Source: an uncultured Syntrophobacterales bacterium
GTDB taxonomy: Bacteria; Desulfobacterota; Syntrophia; Syntrophales; UBA5619
Length of the DNA stretch: 7,376 nt
Assembly: GCA_903903205.1 (NCBI GenBank)
Contig: CAIUXU010000183.1
Coordinates: forward strand, 1 to 7,376
Direction of reading: 5' to 3'
The position numbers and the translations under genes are program-made. The notes below the pieces were generated by a model. That model was given only the letters and a program-made list of their open reading frames with translations, ran no database searches and was not told the DNA's origin. This document shows, in pieces, positions 1 through 5,374 of this stretch. How positions within the stretch are numbered: the stretch's first letter is position 1; every line of letters starts with the position of its first letter.

Positions 1-952
1 TTCTGTTGATTTTGACGCCTGGTGCAGGTTCCAGTTCATACATGGTGATCACCGGGCCGGGTCTTACCTCCACTACTTTTCCGTCAACGCCGAAATCGGA
101 GAGTTTTTTCTCAAGGGTGCGGGAGTTGGCAAGCAAGGTTTCTCGCTTGATTTTCGTATCCTTCCTCTCCAGATGGTCCAGGAGGGTTAGCGGCGGGAGC
201 TTGAATTTTCCGGTCAGGCGGCTTGCAAAATCGAAGTGGGTCTGCTCCGCCTTTGCCAACTTTTCCTTCAGGGTTTCGCGCTTCGTCTCTTCGATGATCG
301 GGGCGGTTTCCGGAGCGGATTTGCTCGTAGTGTCTGCTTCGTGTTTCCTTCCAAATCTCTCCCAGAAATGGTCAAGCAAAGATCCCGTCGTTTGCGCGGT
401 TTCCCAGGCGGTGGCGGCCGATTTCCCGGCAAAGGCGACAATCGAAAAATCGAACTGGACCATCAGTGCTACGATCAGGATCAAACCGAGAATGATCAGG
501 GAGCCGGCCAGACGCAGGTGGGTGTCCAGAAGCTTTGCCGTGGCCGTTCCCAGCAGCCCCCCCGTGTCCAGAGAGCTTCCGTAAATCGTGATGTTTCCGA
601 GCAGCAGTCCGGAGAGGCTGGATGTGGCGAAGACAAGTCCGATCAGGCCCGCCGCTACAGCCCACCCGATCCGAAATTGCGGTTTACGAAAATACCGGAA
701 GGCGGCGACCAGCAGCACGACCGGCAGCCAGCCAATGCCGACCCCCAGCAGGCGGAGCAGGGTGTCCGCGGTGTATGATCCCGCCGCGCCTGTCCAGTTT
801 TGGACCGGCGCGTCATCCGGCAGGTAATGCGTAAAAGAGGGATCGAGCGGGTGATAGGAAAAAAAAGCCAGCACAAGGAACAGCGCGACGGCAATGCAGG
901 TCAACCCCGCAATTTCTGTGACCCGTTTCTGGGAAGGCGATTTTTCATTCAT
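1..952 (-). CDS. ftsK: DNA translocase FtsK, N-terminal part (cut by window edge)
   Basis: This is an open frame with no stop inside the window: 317 codons are visible from ATG at 952 down to base 2, and the gene continues to the left. FtsK/SpoIIIE proteins anchor at the division septum and pump DNA to clear and resolve chromosome ends. The visible part has four hydrophobic segments (about residues 14-32, 64-86, 94-115, 148-168), as expected for the FtsK_4TM membrane domain, with the typical S-L-D-T-G-G-L-L-G stretch near 127-135 between the third and fourth. A short charged linker (about 200-240) follows, much shorter than in E. coli FtsK. The start of the motor region is recognisable: F-K-L-P-P-L-T-L-L-D at 250-259, then L-E-K-K-L-S-D-F-G-V at 280-289 and V-R-P-G-P-V-I-T-M-Y-E-L-E-P-A-P-G-V-K at 296-314. 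The Walker motifs and gamma domain lie outside. The start codon overlaps the plsC stop (ATGA) and has no clear Shine-Dalgarno of its own, so translation is probably coupled to plsC. Confidence 0.95.
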   Translation of the reverse strand, partial: MNEKSPSQKRVTEIAGLTCIAVALFLVLAFFSYHPLDPSFTHYLPDDAPVQNWTGAAGSYTADTLLRLLGVGIGWLPVVLLVAAFRYFRKPQFRIGWAVAAGLIGLVFATSSLSGLLLGNITIYGSSLDTGGLLGTATAKLLDTHLRLAGSLIILGLILIVALMVQFDFSIVAFAGKSAATAWETAQTTGSLLDHFWERFGRKHEADTTSKSAPETAPIIEETKRETLKEKLAKAEQTHFDFASRLTGKFKLPPLTLLDHLERKDTKIKRETLLANSRTLEKKLSDFGVDGKVVEVRPGPVITMYELEPAPGVKINR

Positions 953-1650
953 TTTTCAAAGTTACGGACGATGATGTCGCGGACCCGCTCAATGAGCTCA
1001 CCCCTTGTTTCAATCGTGTATCCGGATACATCCACTGGTTTGTCGATGACCATCGTGATTCGGCCCGGGTTCACTTTCAGGGTCCGCTTTGGCATGATTT
1101 GTTTGGCGCCGATGATCGAGATGGGCACAATGGGGACGCCTGCCTGGATGGCCAGATGGAACAGCCCCTGTTTGAATGGTTTGATCGTGCCGTCCTTGCT
1201 TCGGGTCCCCTCGGGGAAGGTGACCACCGATTTCCCCTCCCGGATTTTCTGCGCTGCCTCCGCCAGGCTTTTCATCGCCCTCTCGTGATTCTGCCGGTCG
1301 ATTTCGATATATCCCGCATTTTTCATCGCCCGGCCGAATATCGGGATCTTGAAAAGCTCTTTTTTGGCGATCCAGCGAAACTGTCCGGGGATGTGGGCCA
1401 GGACGATCAGGATGTCGAAATCGCTCTGGTGGTTGGCCATGAAGATCTGCGGCCGGTTCATCAGGACGTTTTCGCGGCCGACCACATCCACCCGGACGCC
1501 GGTGAGCCTGAGAAGCATTTTCGCCCACAGATTGGCAATCTTGTGCGCCTTGTTCTCACCGGGGGAGATGAGCGGGAAGAGATAGGCGCACGCCGACATG
1601 AAGGCGGTGATGGCTACGGCAAGCATGACCAGCAGTGCGGAACGAACCAT
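949..1650 (-). CDS. plsC: 1-acyl-sn-glycerol-3-phosphate acyltransferase
   Basis: A 233-residue PlsC/LPLAT-family enzyme, which acylates lysophosphatidic acid at sn-2 to give phosphatidic acid at the inner membrane. A hydrophobic N-terminal segment (about residues 4-28) should anchor it. The acyltransferase signatures are in order: N-H-Q-S-D-F-D with the H-X4-D pair H74/D79, the segment G-Y-I-E-I-D-R near 113-119, F-P-E-G-T-R-S at 145-151 (phosphate binding), and V-P-I-V-P-I-S-I at 172-179. Length is normal for the family. I chose ATG at 1650 because AGGAG sits 6 bases upstream. The frame stays open to a TTG at 1737, but that TTG is the -35 box of a good promoter, and the extra 29 residues do not look like PlsC. 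The stop overlaps the ftsK start by four bases, so the two genes form a transcription and translation unit. Substrate specificity (PlsC or another LPLAT member) cannot be told from sequence alone. Confidence 0.94.
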   Translation of the reverse strand: MVRSALLVMLAVAITAFMSACAYLFPLISPGENKAHKIANLWAKMLLRLTGVRVDVVGRENVLMNRPQIFMANHQSDFDILIVLAHIPGQFRWIAKKELFKIPIFGRAMKNAGYIEIDRQNHERAMKSLAEAAQKIREGKSVVTFPEGTRSKDGTIKPFKQGLFHLAIQAGVPIVPISIIGAKQIMPKRTLKVNPGRITMVIDKPVDVSGYTIETRGELIERVRDIIVRNFEK

Positions 1651-1655
1651 GATCA

Positions 1656-1660
1656 GCTCC
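1656..1660 (-). promoter_or_regulatory. Ribosome binding site deciding the plsC start
   Basis: On the minus strand AGGAG stands at 1660-1656, 5 to 7 bases ahead of the ATG at 1650. The upstream in-frame alternative at 1737 is a TTG within a promoter box, so this site decides the start codon. Confidence 0.7.
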
Positions 1661-1708
1661 TGTTCGGGCGGATAAATGTCCTGGGGCGAACCTCCGATGA
1701 TTCCGGCG

Positions 1709-1737
1709 TTTCTACCCGAATATCCCCCTGAAGTCAA
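1709..1737 (-). promoter_or_regulatory. Sigma70-type promoter for plsC-ftsK
   Basis: On the minus strand, TTGACT (1737-1732) is followed by a 17-base spacer and TAGAAA (1714-1709). This matches consensus at 5 of 6 and 4 of 6 positions with ideal spacing. The predicted transcript would start near 1702, leaving a leader of about 50 bases before the plsC ATG with its AGGAG ribosome site. The position is right for the gene pair downstream. Promoter calls by eye in one sequence are only moderately reliable. Confidence 0.55.
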
Positions 1738-1744
1738 TTGAAAA

Positions 1745-1801
1745 AGTGCTTGGCGCTTGGTGCCGAGCAGGGGCGGGTTTGAAACCCGCCCCTACAGCAC
1801 T
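1745..1801. repeat. Palindromic REP-like element with nested inverted repeats
   Basis: The core at 1769-1793 is a perfect inverted repeat with 12-base arms (AGGGGCGGGTTT and its complement) around a single G at 1781. Outer arms AGTGCT (1745-1750) and AGCACT (1796-1801) are also exact complements and enclose it. Between the left outer arm and the core there is a second small hairpin (CTTGGC 1749-1754 with GCCGAG 1762-1767, one G-T pair). The core resembles a short G+C-rich palindrome that I recall as a dispersed repeat in many bacterial genomes. It sits between the two divergent promoters. Neither strand has a T-run after the stem, so it is not a standard intrinsic terminator. A role as a bidirectional transcription block, a protein site or simply a mobile repeat is open. 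Confidence 0.8.
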
Positions 1802-1826
1802 CAGTCCGCAGCGCTTGATTTAATGG

Positions 1827-1855
1827 TTGACAAACGCCGCCCGTAAGCATAGATA
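1827..1855 (+). promoter_or_regulatory. Candidate promoter for the rfaE1-pilC operon
   Basis: A perfect -35 box TTGACA (1827-1832) is followed by 17 bases and TAGATA (1850-1855), a weak -10 box. Transcription would start near 1862, about 45 bases ahead of rfaE1. The -35 match, spacing and location support it; the poor -10 box is the weakness. It lies back to back with the plsC promoter across the palindromic element. Confidence 0.45.
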
Positions 1856-1862
1856 AGCGGCC

Positions 1863-1910
1863 ATGAAATATGACTTTTTCTCTCCGGATCGGATAACGGG
1901 ATCTCGATGA
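1863..1910 (+). CDS. Possible 15-codon leader peptide ahead of rfaE1
   Basis: ATG at 1863 opens a frame of 15 codons (M-K-Y-D-F-F-S-P-D-R-I-T-G-S-R) ending in TGA at 1908-1910. The stop overlaps the rfaE1 ATG at 1907 as ATGA, the same overlap used between rfaE1 and the next gene. No strong Shine-Dalgarno precedes it. If the promoter at 1827-1855 is used, the transcript would begin almost at this ATG, so it would be leaderless. The peptide resembles nothing I know. It may be a coupling device for rfaE1, which lacks a good ribosome site of its own, or chance. Confidence 0.25.
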   Translation: MKYDFFSPDRITGSR

Positions 1911-2896
1911 AGCGGATCATGAGCAACAGGCGGGCGTTTGCGATCATGGATAATTTCCCCCGGTCCAGAGTTCTGGTTGTCGGGGATATCATGGCGGACC
2001 ACTTTATCTGGGGGAAGGTCTCCCGGATCTCTCCCGAGGCCCCCGTTCCCGTTGTCGAGGTGACGAAAGATAACTTCATGCTGGGCGGCTGCGCCAATGT
2101 GCAAAACAACATCTTTGCGATGGGGGGACAGGTTCATCTGGCCGGGGTGGTCGGCTCCGACGAAACGGGGAGACGGCTGCTGACCGAGCTCCGCAGCCGG
2201 GGGCTGGACACGGAGGGCATCGTCGTTGAGACGGGGCGTCCCACAACGCTCAAGACAAGGATCGTGGCGCACGGTCAGCAGGTGGTTCGTTTCGACCGGG
2301 AGGAGCGTAAACCGCTCCAGGCCAAAAGTGTCCGGAAAATCATCGACTACATCGAATCATTGCGGGAAGATCTGGGCGCTCTGGTGATATCGGATTACAG
2401 CAAGGGGGTGGTGACCCGCCCCCTTCTCGACGGGATCCGAAAGGTGATTGGCGGCCGGCCGATCTTTACCTGTGTGGATCCGAAACAGCGGGATTTTTCC
2501 GTCTACCAGGGTTTCGACATCATTACCCCTAACCATTACGAGGCCGGTCAGGCTGCGGGGGAAGAGATGAAAAATGGCCAGGACCATATCCGTGTCGGTA
2601 CCAAGCTGCTGCAGCAGTACGATTTCAAGGCCCTGCTGCTGACCCGTGGGGAAGAGGGAATGAGCCTGTTTGAGAAGGATGGCCGAATAAAACACACCCT
2701 GTTTCCAACGGAAGCGAGAGAGGTTTTTGACGTGACCGGCGCCGGGGATACGGTTATCGGCGTTCTGGCCCTTTCTCTGGCCGCGGGGGCCTCTTTCCGT
2801 GAGGCGGCCTATCTGGCCAACCATGCCGCAGGGATCGTGGTCGGAAAGGCGGGTACGGCGACCGTGACGCGAGAGGAGCTGAGAGGGGCCCTATGA
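1907..2896 (+). CDS. rfaE1: D-glycero-beta-D-manno-heptose-7-phosphate kinase (single-domain RfaE1/HldA type)
   Basis: A 329-residue PfkB/ribokinase-family sugar kinase. It phosphorylates D-glycero-D-manno-heptose 7-phosphate at C1 on the way to ADP-heptose for the LPS inner core. It aligns by eye with the N-terminal half of E. coli HldE: V-L-V-V-G-D at 22-27, S-R-I-S-P-E-A-P-V-P-V-V-E-V at 39-52, G-G-C-A-N-V near 60-65, S-D-Y-S-K-G at 162-167, D-P-K at 191-193, T-P-N at 207-209, T-R-G-E-E-G-M-S-L at 246-254, and D-V-T-G-A-G-D-T at 275-282 with catalytic base D281. The cytidylyltransferase domain of HldE is absent, so a separate HldC/RfaE2 is expected elsewhere. The start is uncertain: ATG at 1907, 1919 or 1946 are possible, none with a strong Shine-Dalgarno; the N-terminal helix seen in relatives favours the first two. 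It is the first gene of the plus-strand operon and overlaps the next by ATGA. Confidence 0.92.
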   Translation: MKRIMSNRRAFAIMDNFPRSRVLVVGDIMADHFIWGKVSRISPEAPVPVVEVTKDNFMLGGCANVQNNIFAMGGQVHLAGVVGSDETGRRLLTELRSRGLDTEGIVVETGRPTTLKTRIVAHGQQVVRFDREERKPLQAKSVRKIIDYIESLREDLGALVISDYSKGVVTRPLLDGIRKVIGGRPIFTCVDPKQRDFSVYQGFDIITPNHYEAGQAAGEEMKNGQDHIRVGTKLLQQYDFKALLLTRGEEGMSLFEKDGRIKHTLFPTEAREVFDVTGAGDTVIGVLALSLAAGASFREAAYLANHAAGIVVGKAGTATVTREELRGAL

Positions 2897-3504
2897 GTGC
2901 TCCGCAGCAGCCGGAGGCCGTTAAACTGGTGGCGAGCCTTTTTTCCGGGGATGACGGGTTGCTTGGCGAGGCGGTTCAGAGCCTGTCGGAAAGGTATGGC
3001 AGGGCGGATTTCATCAGTGCGCCGACGCCTTTTTCCTATACCGACTATTACATAAAGGAATTCGGAGGTTCCCTGATCCGCCGGTTTGTTGCCTTTGAGC
3101 GGCTCATCCGGCCGGAGTCGCTGCCGGACGTCAAGATCTGGACAAACGCTCTGGAGAAAAGGTTGTCGGCGGAGGGGCAAAGGCGGGTAAATATCGATCC
3201 CGGCTATCTGGCCATGGCCCATCTGATCCTTGCCACCGGAAAGGGGTATGGCCATCGGCCCTATCTCAGGGACGGGATCTACGCCGATCTGACCCTGATC
3301 TACCGGGGAAAATCGTTTCATTCCCTCCCCTGGACCTATCCGGATTATGCCGGTGAGGAGGTGACCGGCATGTTGCTCCGTATCCGGGGAAAGTACCAGA
3401 TGCAGCTCAAAGAGAACACGGTGGGCCCCTTCGACAGCCTCAGAACGAGCGGCGACGAAACCGCTCATGGTAAGCTTGACGAACCATCTGTAATTTTATC
3501 ATGA
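2893..3504 (+). CDS. DUF4416 family protein, function unknown
   Basis: A 203-residue protein that I recognise as DUF4416, a conserved bacterial family without an assigned function. Conserved blocks are F-S-Y-T-D-Y-Y at 47-53, R-R-F-V-A-F-E at 63-69, R-R-V-N-I-D-P-G-Y-L at 97-106, H-R-P-Y-L-R-D-G-I-Y-A-D-L-T-L at 121-135 and W-T-Y-P-D-Y at 147-152. The dense invariant polar residues (H, R, D, N, Y) look like an active or binding site, but that is inference. No signal peptide or membrane segment is visible, so it is probably cytosolic. The family core seems to end near residue 175; residues 180-197 are encoded by a dispersed inverted repeat (3430-3483) and are probably not ancestral. The start overlaps the rfaE1 stop (ATGA) with GAGAGGGG just upstream, and the stop lies within the yicC ribosome site region, so it is co-translated with both neighbours. 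Confidence 0.88.
   Translation: MSAPQQPEAVKLVASLFSGDDGLLGEAVQSLSERYGRADFISAPTPFSYTDYYIKEFGGSLIRRFVAFERLIRPESLPDVKIWTNALEKRLSAEGQRRVNIDPGYLAMAHLILATGKGYGHRPYLRDGIYADLTLIYRGKSFHSLPWTYPDYAGEEVTGMLLRIRGKYQMQLKENTVGPFDSLRTSGDETAHGKLDEPSVILS
3430..3483. repeat. Dispersed imperfect inverted repeat overlapping the DUF4416 3' end
   Basis: The left arm (3430-3452, beginning TTCGACAGCCTCAG and ending GAGCGG) and right arm (3461-3483, beginning CCGCTCATGG and ending CTTGACGAA) match as complements at 16 of 23 positions across an 8-base loop. The type TTCGACA-GCTCAG-ACGAGCGG with a mirrored GTGAGCTTGTCGAA end is one I recall from many unrelated bacterial genomes, where it often gives spurious peptides of the form P-F-D-x-L-R-T. 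Here the frame reads F-D-S-L-R-T-S-G, the same signature. The copy appears diverged, so it is probably old. Confidence 0.75.
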
Positions 3505-3513
3505 GGAATTTAG

Positions 3514-4398
3514 ATGATTAAGAGTATGACTGGGTATGGCAAGGCGGAGGCTGTCCTTTTGGACAGGAAATTCATGGTCGAGATGAAGTCCGTCAACCAC
3601 CGTTTTCTGGAGATCGCGCTGCGCGTGCCGGGGATGCTTCTACCGCTGGAGGGCGAGATCAAAAGGAGAATCGGAGAGCAGTTCTCCCGGGGGCGGATCG
3701 AGGCAACCGTTCGGGTGGAGAGCGACGCGAGTGGAGAGGCGCCCGCCCGTTTCACATTGAACCTGCCGCTGGTCCGCAATTACCATGCCCTCCTCGGGCA
3801 GTTGAAGGATGAACTCCATCTCGGGGGCGAAATCACTCTGGAGATGATGGCAGGCTTCCGGGACGCCTTCGTTCCTGCCGAGACGAGCCAAGATCCGGTG
3901 GCCCTGTGGGAGGGGCTTTCAAATATCCTCGCAGAGGCGATCCGGACGCTGACAGAGATGAGGGAAAAGGAGGGGGAAACCCTGAAGCGCGATCTGACGG
4001 CGCGTCTGGAGCTGATCGCCGGTTTTCTGGAAGGGATTGCAGGGAAATCGCCGCAGGTGGTTTTGGACTATCAGAAGCGGCTCACCGACCGGGTAAGAGA
4101 ACTGACGGGCGGGATGGTGGTGGATGAGGCGCGTCTGCTTCAGGAAGTGGCGATCATGGCAGAGAAGAGTGATATTACAGAGGAGATCGTCCGTTTTCGC
4201 AGCCACATTGATCAGTTCAACGACCTGCTCGCGGTGGCGGACGCCGCCGGAAGGAAGATCGATTTTCTGATCCAGGAGATGGGCCGGGAGATCAATACGA
4301 TCGGTTCCAAGAGTGGGGATGCGGAGATCTCGCGGAGTGTCATCGAGATCAAGAGCGAACTGGCAAAATTGCGGGAGCAGGTGCAGAACATTGAATGA
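3514..4398 (+). CDS. yicC: YicC/YloC family endoribonuclease
   Basis: A 294-residue YicC/YloC protein, normal in length. Family members in E. coli and Bacillus have been reported to be endoribonucleases acting on RNA in the cytosol, with E. coli YicC linked to small RNA turnover. The N-terminal signature M-I-K-S-M-T-G-Y-G-K-A is at 1-11, followed by E-M-K-S-V-N-H-R-F at 23-31 and R-G-R-I-E-A at 59-64. The C-terminal DUF1732 part carries A-E-K-S-D-I-T-E-E-I-V-R-F-R-S-H at 216-231 and G-R-K-I-D-F-L-I-Q-E-M-G-R-E-I-N-T-I-G-S-K at 246-266. The middle (about 135-200) is rich in heptad-like charged residues and probably helical. The start is ATG at 3514, with GAGGA 6 bases upstream, inside the region where DUF4416 ends. 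The gmk start follows one base after the stop, as in many genomes where yicC and gmk are paired. Confidence 0.94.
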   Translation: MIKSMTGYGKAEAVLLDRKFMVEMKSVNHRFLEIALRVPGMLLPLEGEIKRRIGEQFSRGRIEATVRVESDASGEAPARFTLNLPLVRNYHALLGQLKDELHLGGEITLEMMAGFRDAFVPAETSQDPVALWEGLSNILAEAIRTLTEMREKEGETLKRDLTARLELIAGFLEGIAGKSPQVVLDYQKRLTDRVRELTGGMVVDEARLLQEVAIMAEKSDITEEIVRFRSHIDQFNDLLAVADAAGRKIDFLIQEMGREINTIGSKSGDAEISRSVIEIKSELAKLREQVQNIE

Positions 4399-4399
4399 G

Positions 4400-5017
4400 A
4401 TGGCGGTTGAACAGTCCCATGGTTTGCTGATGATCGTCTCTGCCCCTTCTGGCGCCGGGAAGACGTCGATCTGCCGGGAGATCCTGCGGATGTTTCCCAA
4501 TGTCCGCTTTTCCGTCTCCTGCACCACCCGTTCGCCCCGTCCAGGGGAGATTGACGGAAAGGATTATCACTTTATCTCCACGGGGGAGTTTCGGGAAAGG
4601 ATTGCCCGCGGGGAGTTTGTCGAATGGGTGGAAAATTACGGTCAGCTCTATGGGACGTCGAAAAAGACGATGAATGCCTTTCTCAGCCAGGGATACGACC
4701 TGATTTTGGATATCGAGCCGCGTGGCGCGAAAGTAATTCGGGAGCAGTGTCCGCAGGGCGTCTTCATTTTTATTCTTCCCCCTTCGCTTGCCGAGCTGAA
4801 GTCCCGGCTGTCGAGAAGAGGGGAAAGCAGCGCTGTCATGGAACGCCGTCTCCGGAGTTCTCTGGATGAAATCCGGGAGGCGCTATGGTATGATTATATT
4901 GTTTTCAACGACAGGCTGGAAGAGGCCGTCGACCGGTTTCGGGCTGTTTACATTGCCGAAAGATCCCGGCGAGATCGTTTTACGGAAAGAATAGAGGCAT
5001 TTTTCAAAGCCGAATAG
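4400..5017 (+). CDS. gmk: Guanylate kinase
   Basis: A 205-residue guanylate kinase, which converts GMP (and dGMP) to GDP using ATP; it is essential for GTP supply. The P-loop is A-P-S-G-A-G-K-T at 15-22. GMP-binding residues are visible in T-T-R-S-P-R-P-G-E at 42-50 and Y-G-T-S at 84-87. F-I-L-P-P-S at 124-129 and Y-D-Y-I-V-F-N-D at 164-171 are typical. The block usually read as D-I-D-x-Q-G-A is D-I-E-P-R-G-A at 104-110, so the common glutamine is arginine. The frame is open further upstream to 4313 inside yicC, but those residues do not look like Gmk; ATG at 4400 gives the E. coli-like N terminus (M-A-V-E-Q then L-M-I-V-S-A-P-S-G). No strong ribosome site precedes it, so it probably depends on translation from yicC, whose stop is one base away. 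Gmk is a known (p)ppGpp target in some bacteria. Confidence 0.96.
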   Translation: MAVEQSHGLLMIVSAPSGAGKTSICREILRMFPNVRFSVSCTTRSPRPGEIDGKDYHFISTGEFRERIARGEFVEWVENYGQLYGTSKKTMNAFLSQGYDLILDIEPRGAKVIREQCPQGVFIFILPPSLAELKSRLSRRGESSAVMERRLRSSLDEIREALWYDYIVFNDRLEEAVDRFRAVYIAERSRRDRFTERIEAFFKAE

Positions 5018-5030
5018 CTTTAACTAATTT

Positions 5031-5035
5031 GGAGG
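5031..5035 (+). promoter_or_regulatory. Strong ribosome binding site of rpoZ
   Basis: GGAGG at 5031-5035 lies 9 bases ahead of the rpoZ ATG at 5045 in an A+T-rich gap. It is the best Shine-Dalgarno in the operon and suggests independent, efficient initiation for the omega subunit. Confidence 0.75.
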
Positions 5036-5044
5036 TTATACCCG

Positions 5045-5317
5045 ATGGCCAGAATTACCGTGGAAGACTCTTTGCTGATGGCAAAGAACCGTTTTGCCCT
5101 CGTTCTGCTGACCGCTCAGCGAACCCGGCAGCTTTTGAAAGGATCTCAGCCCCTGACGGATACGAGAAACAACAGGGAGATCGTGATTTCTCTCCGGGAG
5201 ATTGCGGCGGGAAAGGTTTGTTATGCCCACCCTGAATACCTGGAGAGGGTTAAAGAAAATTTCAAATCGATACCGCACGACACCGAATTTAGCGGCGATG
5301 ATGAGTATGCCGAGTAA
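5045..5317 (+). CDS. rpoZ: DNA-directed RNA polymerase subunit omega
   Basis: A 90-residue omega subunit, which helps fold and hold the beta' subunit of RNA polymerase and in E. coli forms part of a ppGpp site. Recognisable features are the opening M-A-R-I-T-V-E-D at 1-8, N-R-F-A-L-V-L-L-T-A-Q-R-T-R-Q-L at 15-30 (the conserved helix), and N-R-E-I-V-I-S-L-R-E-I-A-A-G-K-V at 43-58. The C-terminal acidic tail (G-D-D-E-Y-A-E) is common in the family. Length is normal. It sits 27 bases after gmk, the classic gmk-rpoZ pairing. A 57-base gap follows before rlmB, in which I see no convincing terminator or promoter. Confidence 0.95.
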   Translation: MARITVEDSLLMAKNRFALVLLTAQRTRQLLKGSQPLTDTRNNREIVISLREIAAGKVCYAHPEYLERVKENFKSIPHDTEFSGDDEYAE

Positions 5318-5374
5318 CCTCCTGCGAGGAAAGTTGACCTTTGTCTTTGCCGTCGAAAGCGGTGGGGGGATGTA

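Noticed and set aside
6..778. Plus-strand open frames of 180-192 codons
   Set aside because: They lie antisense to the clear ftsK frame, have no recognisable domains and a composition rich in R, S and P/Q/G typical of shadow frames.
1099..1731. A 210-codon plus-strand open frame
   Set aside because: It is antisense to plsC, whose motifs are unambiguous, and shows no family resemblance.
1651..1737. N-terminal extension of PlsC to the TTG at 1737
   Set aside because: The TTG belongs to the -35 box, the extension contains no family sequence, and a good ribosome site precedes the ATG at 1650.
1769..1793. The palindrome as an intrinsic terminator
   Set aside because: The stem is strong but the loop would be too small as a perfect hairpin (outer pairs only) and there is no T-run on either strand.
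4313..4399. N-terminal extension of guanylate kinase inside yicC
   Set aside because: The 29 residues are basic, unlike any Gmk, and are explained as the shadow of yicC; starting at 4400 gives a normal-length enzyme.
3919..4527. A 202-codon minus-strand open frame
   Set aside because: It is antisense across the yicC-gmk junction, without recognisable motifs; both sense proteins are clear.
5335..5340. TTGACC as a -35 box for an internal rlmB promoter
   Set aside because: No acceptable -10 box is found 16-18 bases downstream, where the sequence is G+C-rich.
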